Assembly (NCBI RefSeq): GCF_001006805.1
Contig: NZ_LN811358.1
Location: 254,412 to 318,411 of the forward strand
Length of the DNA stretch: 64,000 bases
Reading direction: 5' to 3'
Origin: Microvirga massiliensis
Lineage (GTDB): Bacteria; Pseudomonadota; Alphaproteobacteria; Rhizobiales; Beijerinckiaceae
Within the stretch, counting starts at the first letter, position 1. Each line of letters begins with the position of its first letter. The notes beneath the pieces were generated by a model, which was given only the letters and a program-made list of their open reading frames with translations, had not been told where the DNA came from and did no database searches. Both the position numbers and the translations under genes were made by a program. This document shows positions 60,345 through 64,000 of the stretch, in pieces.

Positions 60345-61253
60345 TCAAGCCCGCAGGAACGGTACCAGCGCTGCGAGTGTCCCGCTCGCATTCTCTTCGG
60401 CAACGAAATGGCCGGAGTCGAGCTCGGTGCCGGTCGCCTGTGGCGCAAAGGTGTTGTGCCAGATATCGAGTGGTGTCCCGTCGGCGTCGCTTGCGTCACG
60501 CGTCAGGTAGTACCGGCTCGAGATCAGCAGGGTCGGACAGCCTATCTTCCGCCCGGCTGCGACATCCGCTTCGTCGGCCGTGCAGTCGAGTGTCGCACCC
60601 GCGCGGTAATCCTCGCAGAAGGCGTGAATGCGCGACGGCTCGTTGCAACTCGCGTGGTAGGAATCGAGGGCGCGCGGATCGAACACGTCGAGAGATCCCG
60701 CTTTCGACCACCCAGCGAGCAGCTTGTCGAAATAGGGCAGGGGATCTTCTCCGATCTCCTCCTCGGGCTTGGGATAAGGTTCGGAGAGGAAACCCCAATG
60801 CGCCTTCGGTACGTGGCCGGTGCGCATCTGCGCCCAGACGTAGAACGTCGGCAGAATGTCGAGGAGCGCGAGGCGCTCGATGCGTCCCGGATGATCGAGA
60901 GCGAGCCGATAGCCGACGCGAGCGCCGCGGTCATGGCCGGCGAGTGCGAATCGGATGTGCCCGAGCGTTTCCATGACGGTGACGACGTCGCGTCCCATGG
61001 CCCGCTTGGAGTAGGTCTCATGTCCGGAATCGCCGCGCGGGGCCGAGGACCAGCCGTATCCGCGTAGATCCATGCAGACGACCCGGTGCGTCTCGGCGAG
61101 CGCAGGCGCAACGCGATGCCACATCGCATGGGTCTGTGGAAAACCATGCAGGAGAACGAGAGGCGGCCCATCACCCTTGACGCGCGCAAAAATGCGGCCC
61201 GCTTCCGTATCAATCCAGTGGGAAGAGAAACCCGGGAAGAGATCGTCGCTCAT
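60345..61253 (-). CDS. Alpha/beta hydrolase, fluoroacetate dehalogenase-like
   Basis: This 302-residue alpha/beta hydrolase matches fluoroacetate/haloacetate dehalogenase in every key residue I can place: nucleophile Asp108 in AGHDRGARVGYR with carboxylate-binding Arg109 and Arg112, halide pocket His152, Trp153 and Tyr216, and catalytic His282 in DSGHFVAEE. The family hydrolyses fluoroacetate and chloroacetate to glycolate. Activity on fluorine is inferred, not shown. It is a single gene between phnN and purD, divergent from neither promoter in sight. Confidence 0.85.
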   Translation of the reverse strand: MSDDLFPGFSSHWIDTEAGRIFARVKGDGPPLVLLHGFPQTHAMWHRVAPALAETHRVVCMDLRGYGWSSAPRGDSGHETYSKRAMGRDVVTVMETLGHIRFALAGHDRGARVGYRLALDHPGRIERLALLDILPTFYVWAQMRTGHVPKAHWGFLSEPYPKPEEEIGEDPLPYFDKLLAGWSKAGSLDVFDPRALDSYHASCNEPSRIHAFCEDYRAGATLDCTADEADVAAGRKIGCPTLLISSRYYLTRDASDADGTPLDIWHNTFAPQATGTELDSGHFVAEENASGTLAALVPFLRA

Positions 61254-61304
61254 GCTGCCAAGATAGGGCGGTCCATGCGCGACGGAAATGGAACCCTGTC
61301 GACT

Positions 61305-62582
61305 TCAGCCTCGCTCCCGCGCCACCGCTCGCCAGCCGATATCGCGACGGCAGAAACCCTCCGGCCAGTCGATCAGGTCGACGGCTCGATAGGCTTGGCG
61401 CTGCGCTTCCGCGACGCTGTCGGCCGTCGCCGTGACGGAGAGGACCCGCCCGCCATTGGCGACGAGGCGCTCTCCGGACATCGCGGTCCCGGCATGGAAG
61501 ATCGTCACGCCGACGACCTCCTCGGCCTTGTCGAGTTCGCGGATCTCGGAGCCTGTCTCTACCTTGCCGGGATAACCCTTGGCCGCGAGAACCACGGTCA
61601 GCGCGACGTCGTCCCACCAGCGCAGATCGAAATGATCGAGAACGCCGTCGCAGGCCGCGAGCATGGCCGCCGCGAGGTCCGTTTTCAGGCGCGGCATCAG
61701 GACCTGGGTCTCGGGGTCTCCGAAACGGACATTGTATTCGATGAGCTTCGGCCCCTCGGCCGTGATCATCAGGCCGGCATAGAGGATCCCGGTATAGGGT
61801 GTCCCGCGTTCGGCCATCGCCGCGAGTGTCGGGCGGATGATTTCCCGCATCACGCGTTCCTGCAGATCCGCGGTCAGGATCGGCGCCGGCGAATAGGCGC
61901 CCATGCCGCCCGTGTTCGGGCCCTGGTCCCCGTCAAAGGCCCTCTTGTGATCCTGAGCCGTGCCGATCGGCAGCGCGGTGCGGCCATCGCAAAGCGCAAA
62001 GAAGCTCGCCTCCTCGCCTTCGAGATACTCCTCGATGACGACCTCGGCGCCCGCTTCGCCATGGCTGCCGGAAAACATGCCCTCGACCGCGGCTTGCGCA
62101 TCCTCGAGAGTCATCGCAACGACCACGCCCTTGCCGGCGGCGAGGCCGTCGGCCTTGACGACGATCGGCGCGCCTACCCCGCGCAGATAGGCGAGCGCAG
62201 GGCCGGCCTCCCGGAAGCGCTGGTAGGCTGCGGTTGGAATACCTGCAGCGGCGCAGAGATCCTTCGTGAACCCCTTTGACCCCTCGAGGGCGGCGGCTGC
62301 CCTGGTCGGACCAAAGGCCTTGATGCCGACGGCCTTCAGATCGTCCACGAGGCCGGCGACGAGCGGCGCCTCCGGGCCGATGACGACGAGGCCGATCGCG
62401 TGCTCCCGGCAGAATTGAACGACGGCATCGTGGTCGGTGACGGACAGCGCGACATTCGTCCCGCATTCCGCCGTACCAGGATTTCCGGGGGCGATGAAGA
62501 GCGTGTCGCAAAGGGGACTGGCGGAGAGGCTCCAAGCCAATGCATGTTCGCGGCCGCCCGAGCCAATGAGCAAAATATTCAT
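61305..62582 (-). CDS. purD: Phosphoribosylamine--glycine ligase
   Basis: PurD makes glycinamide ribonucleotide in purine synthesis. The 425-residue ATP-grasp enzyme begins MNILLIGSGGREHALAWSL and has GPEAPLVAGLVDDL, KADGLAAGKGVVVA, LEGEEASFFALCDG, GGMGAYSPAP and YNVRFGDPETQVLMPRL. It is divergent from xseA with a 109-base gap and runs the same way as the dehalogenase-like gene, 51 bases ahead of it. Confidence 0.97.
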   Translation of the reverse strand: MNILLIGSGGREHALAWSLSASPLCDTLFIAPGNPGTAECGTNVALSVTDHDAVVQFCREHAIGLVVIGPEAPLVAGLVDDLKAVGIKAFGPTRAAAALEGSKGFTKDLCAAAGIPTAAYQRFREAGPALAYLRGVGAPIVVKADGLAAGKGVVVAMTLEDAQAAVEGMFSGSHGEAGAEVVIEEYLEGEEASFFALCDGRTALPIGTAQDHKRAFDGDQGPNTGGMGAYSPAPILTADLQERVMREIIRPTLAAMAERGTPYTGILYAGLMITAEGPKLIEYNVRFGDPETQVLMPRLKTDLAAAMLAACDGVLDHFDLRWWDDVALTVVLAAKGYPGKVETGSEIRELDKAEEVVGVTIFHAGTAMSGERLVANGGRVLSVTATADSVAEAQRQAYRAVDLIDWPEGFCRRDIGWRAVARERG

Positions 62583-62691
62583 GTGAACCTTGGGTTGGGC
62601 GCGTTGTACGGCCGCGGCTCCCCGGTATCAACAGGAGAACGACCGGGGTCTGTCTTGGCATCGCCCCCGGGATGGCACTAGGGTCCGGCCC

Positions 62692-64000
62692 ATGGCCGAG
62701 AAAGCTCCTACCAACGCCCCCGAGTGGTCGGTTTCCGATCTCGCCGGAGCGCTCAAGCGCACCCTCGAGGACGCCTTCGGCCATGTGCGTCTGCGCGGCG
62801 AGATCTCCGGTTTCCGCGGGCCGCATTCCTCAGGCCACGTCTATTTCTGCCTCAAGGACGAATCCGCGCGGATCGATGCGGTGATCTGGAAGGGCACCTA
62901 TGGGCGCCTGCGCTTCAAGCCCCAGGAGGGGATCGAGGTCATCGCCACGGGCCGGATCACGACGTTCCCGGGCAAGTCGGCCTATCAGATCGTCGTCGAG
63001 TCGCTGGAGCCGGCCGGCATCGGCGCGCTCATGCAGATCCTGGAAGAGCGACGGCGCAAGCTCGCGGCCGAGGGACTCTTCGCCGAATCCCGGAAGCGCC
63101 CGCTGCCGTTCCTGCCGCGGGTCGTCGGCGTGGTGACCTCGCCCACCGGCGCCGTGATTCGCGACATTCTCCACCGGCTCGAGGATCGCTTCCCGCGCCA
63201 TGTCCTCGTCTGGCCGGTGCGGGTGCAGGGCGAGACCTCCGCCGAGGAGGTTGCGGCCGCCATTCAGGGTTTCAATGCGCTGGCACCGGACGGGGCCATC
63301 CCGCGCCCGGACGTCATCATCGTCGCGCGCGGCGGCGGCTCGATCGAAGATCTCTGGGGTTTCAACGAGGAGATCGTCGTCCGCGCCGCTGCGGAGAGCG
63401 GAATCCCCCTCGTCTCCGCGGTTGGCCACGAAACCGACTGGACCCTCATCGATCACGCCGCCGATTATCGTGCGCCGACCCCCACGGGTGCAGCCGAGAA
63501 AGTGGTCCCGGTCCGCATCGAGCTCATGGGAGACGTGCGGGATCTCGGGCGGCGCCACCTCGAGGCGATGCTGCGCAGCCTCGAATACCGGCGTCGGGAT
63601 CTCCGCGCGCAGACCGATCGTCTGCCGCAGCCGGAAGGACTCTTTGCGCTCAAGCAACAGCGCCTCGACCTTCTGTCCGCGAAACTCGCGCCGGCGCTCA
63701 TGCGTCATGCGGGACGCTTCTCGGATCGCCTGCACAAGGCCGTTGAACGGCTTGCGGTTCATTCACCGTCGGCGCGGCTTGCCGCGATGCGGGCTCGCCT
63801 CATCGGCATCGGAGGCACGCGGTCCACCGAGGCGGCACACCGGTTGCTCCGCAACCGCGCCGAGCGTCTGGAGCATCTCGGGCGCTCGCTCACTGTCGCC
63901 CGGAACAATCTCGTCCGGAGTCATCGCGTTCACCTCGAGCGGCAGGCGGAACGCGTGTCCCGGATCTCGGAGCGCCTGGAGCCGGCAGTGCTGCGCCACA
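62692..64000 (+). CDS. xseA: Exodeoxyribonuclease VII large subunit, 3' end cut by window
   Basis: XseA with XseB degrades single-stranded DNA in both directions. The frame runs open to the window edge for 436 residues: OB-type N-terminus (EWSVSDLAGALKRTLEDAFG, LRGEISGFRGPHSSGHVYF), then the catalytic core VVGVVTSPTGAVIRDILHRL, IIVARGGGSIEDLWGFNEE, SAVGHETDWTLIDHAAD, RAPTPTGAAE, then a long coiled-coil region. Start at ATG 62692. The xseB gene is expected elsewhere or beyond the edge. Confidence 0.96.
   Translation, partial: MAEKAPTNAPEWSVSDLAGALKRTLEDAFGHVRLRGEISGFRGPHSSGHVYFCLKDESARIDAVIWKGTYGRLRFKPQEGIEVIATGRITTFPGKSAYQIVVESLEPAGIGALMQILEERRRKLAAEGLFAESRKRPLPFLPRVVGVVTSPTGAVIRDILHRLEDRFPRHVLVWPVRVQGETSAEEVAAAIQGFNALAPDGAIPRPDVIIVARGGGSIEDLWGFNEEIVVRAAAESGIPLVSAVGHETDWTLIDHAADYRAPTPTGAAEKVVPVRIELMGDVRDLGRRHLEAMLRSLEYRRRDLRAQTDRLPQPEGLFALKQQRLDLLSAKLAPALMRHAGRFSDRLHKAVERLAVHSPSARLAAMRARLIGIGGTRSTEAAHRLLRNRAERLEHLGRSLTVARNNLVRSHRVHLERQAERVSRISERLEPAVLRH

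Noticed and set aside
1..64000. CRISPR array, prophage, integrase or transposase
   Set aside because: No regularly spaced repeats and no mobile-element protein were found anywhere in the window; the repeats present are short dispersed palindromes.

Overview
The window is high-GC, gene-dense chromosomal DNA from an alphaproteobacterium of the Hyphomicrobiales (Rhizobiales). Supporting signs are the HisG/HisZ pair, a TipF-like EAL protein, an HWE-type sensor kinase, a DUF6894-type small protein, the HAD-ribF-ileS-lspA neighbourhood and dispersed palindromic intergenic repeats. A Methylobacteriaceae-like lineage (for example Microvirga or a relative) fits best, but the genus is an inference. No tRNA, rRNA, CRISPR array, transposase or phage gene was found. 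About 58 protein genes are supported; the first (groEL) and last (xseA) are cut by the window edges.

Layout. 1-3.5 kb: end of groEL with a strong terminator, then an OpgC-type membrane acyltransferase followed by two related periplasmic SGNH-hydrolase-like proteins, the first of which has lost most catalytic residues. 3.5-10.4 kb: a response-regulator/HWE kinase, then a hydroxy-acid island made of a PanE-like reductase, a mandelate-racemase-like enzyme and a convergent TRAP transporter (dctPQM) whose dctQ carries a one-base frameshift in a homopolymer. 10.5-19.6 kb: an ABC exporter-like fusion, a META-domain lipoprotein, and a minus-strand histidine/C1 block (fhs, hisS, a Lys/Ala-rich unknown, hisZ, hisG). 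19.7-25.6 kb: a one-component TPR regulator, a metal-binding HMA protein, a degenerate TipF-like EAL protein, a HAD hydrolase and a cheY-cheZ pair.

25.8-37.6 kb: housekeeping genes ribF, ileS, lspA, a secreted unknown, an M16 peptidase pair, pgi and mutL. 37.9-48.5 kb: a LuxR-type regulator with a pseudo-receiver, a nearly 1-kb stretch with no convincing gene, a DUF6894 protein, ilvD, a LysM protein, an acyl-CoA synthetase, two small unknowns, rsmD, an rluB-type pseudouridine synthase with very long Arg-rich tails, and tadA.

48.5-60.3 kb holds a near-complete C-P lyase (phosphonate) locus: a DUF1045 2H phosphoesterase gene, phnCDE1E2, divergent phnF, and phnGHIJKLMN. Its regulatory layout can be read from sequence. 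PHO-box-like 11-bp-phased repeats precede both DUF1045 and phnC at the same distance from the start codon, while a PhnF-type palindrome overlaps the -10 of a good sigma-70 promoter for phnG. No phnP is present, and the DUF1045 protein is a chemically sensible replacement for it. The window ends with a fluoroacetate-dehalogenase-like hydrolase, purD and the start of xseA.
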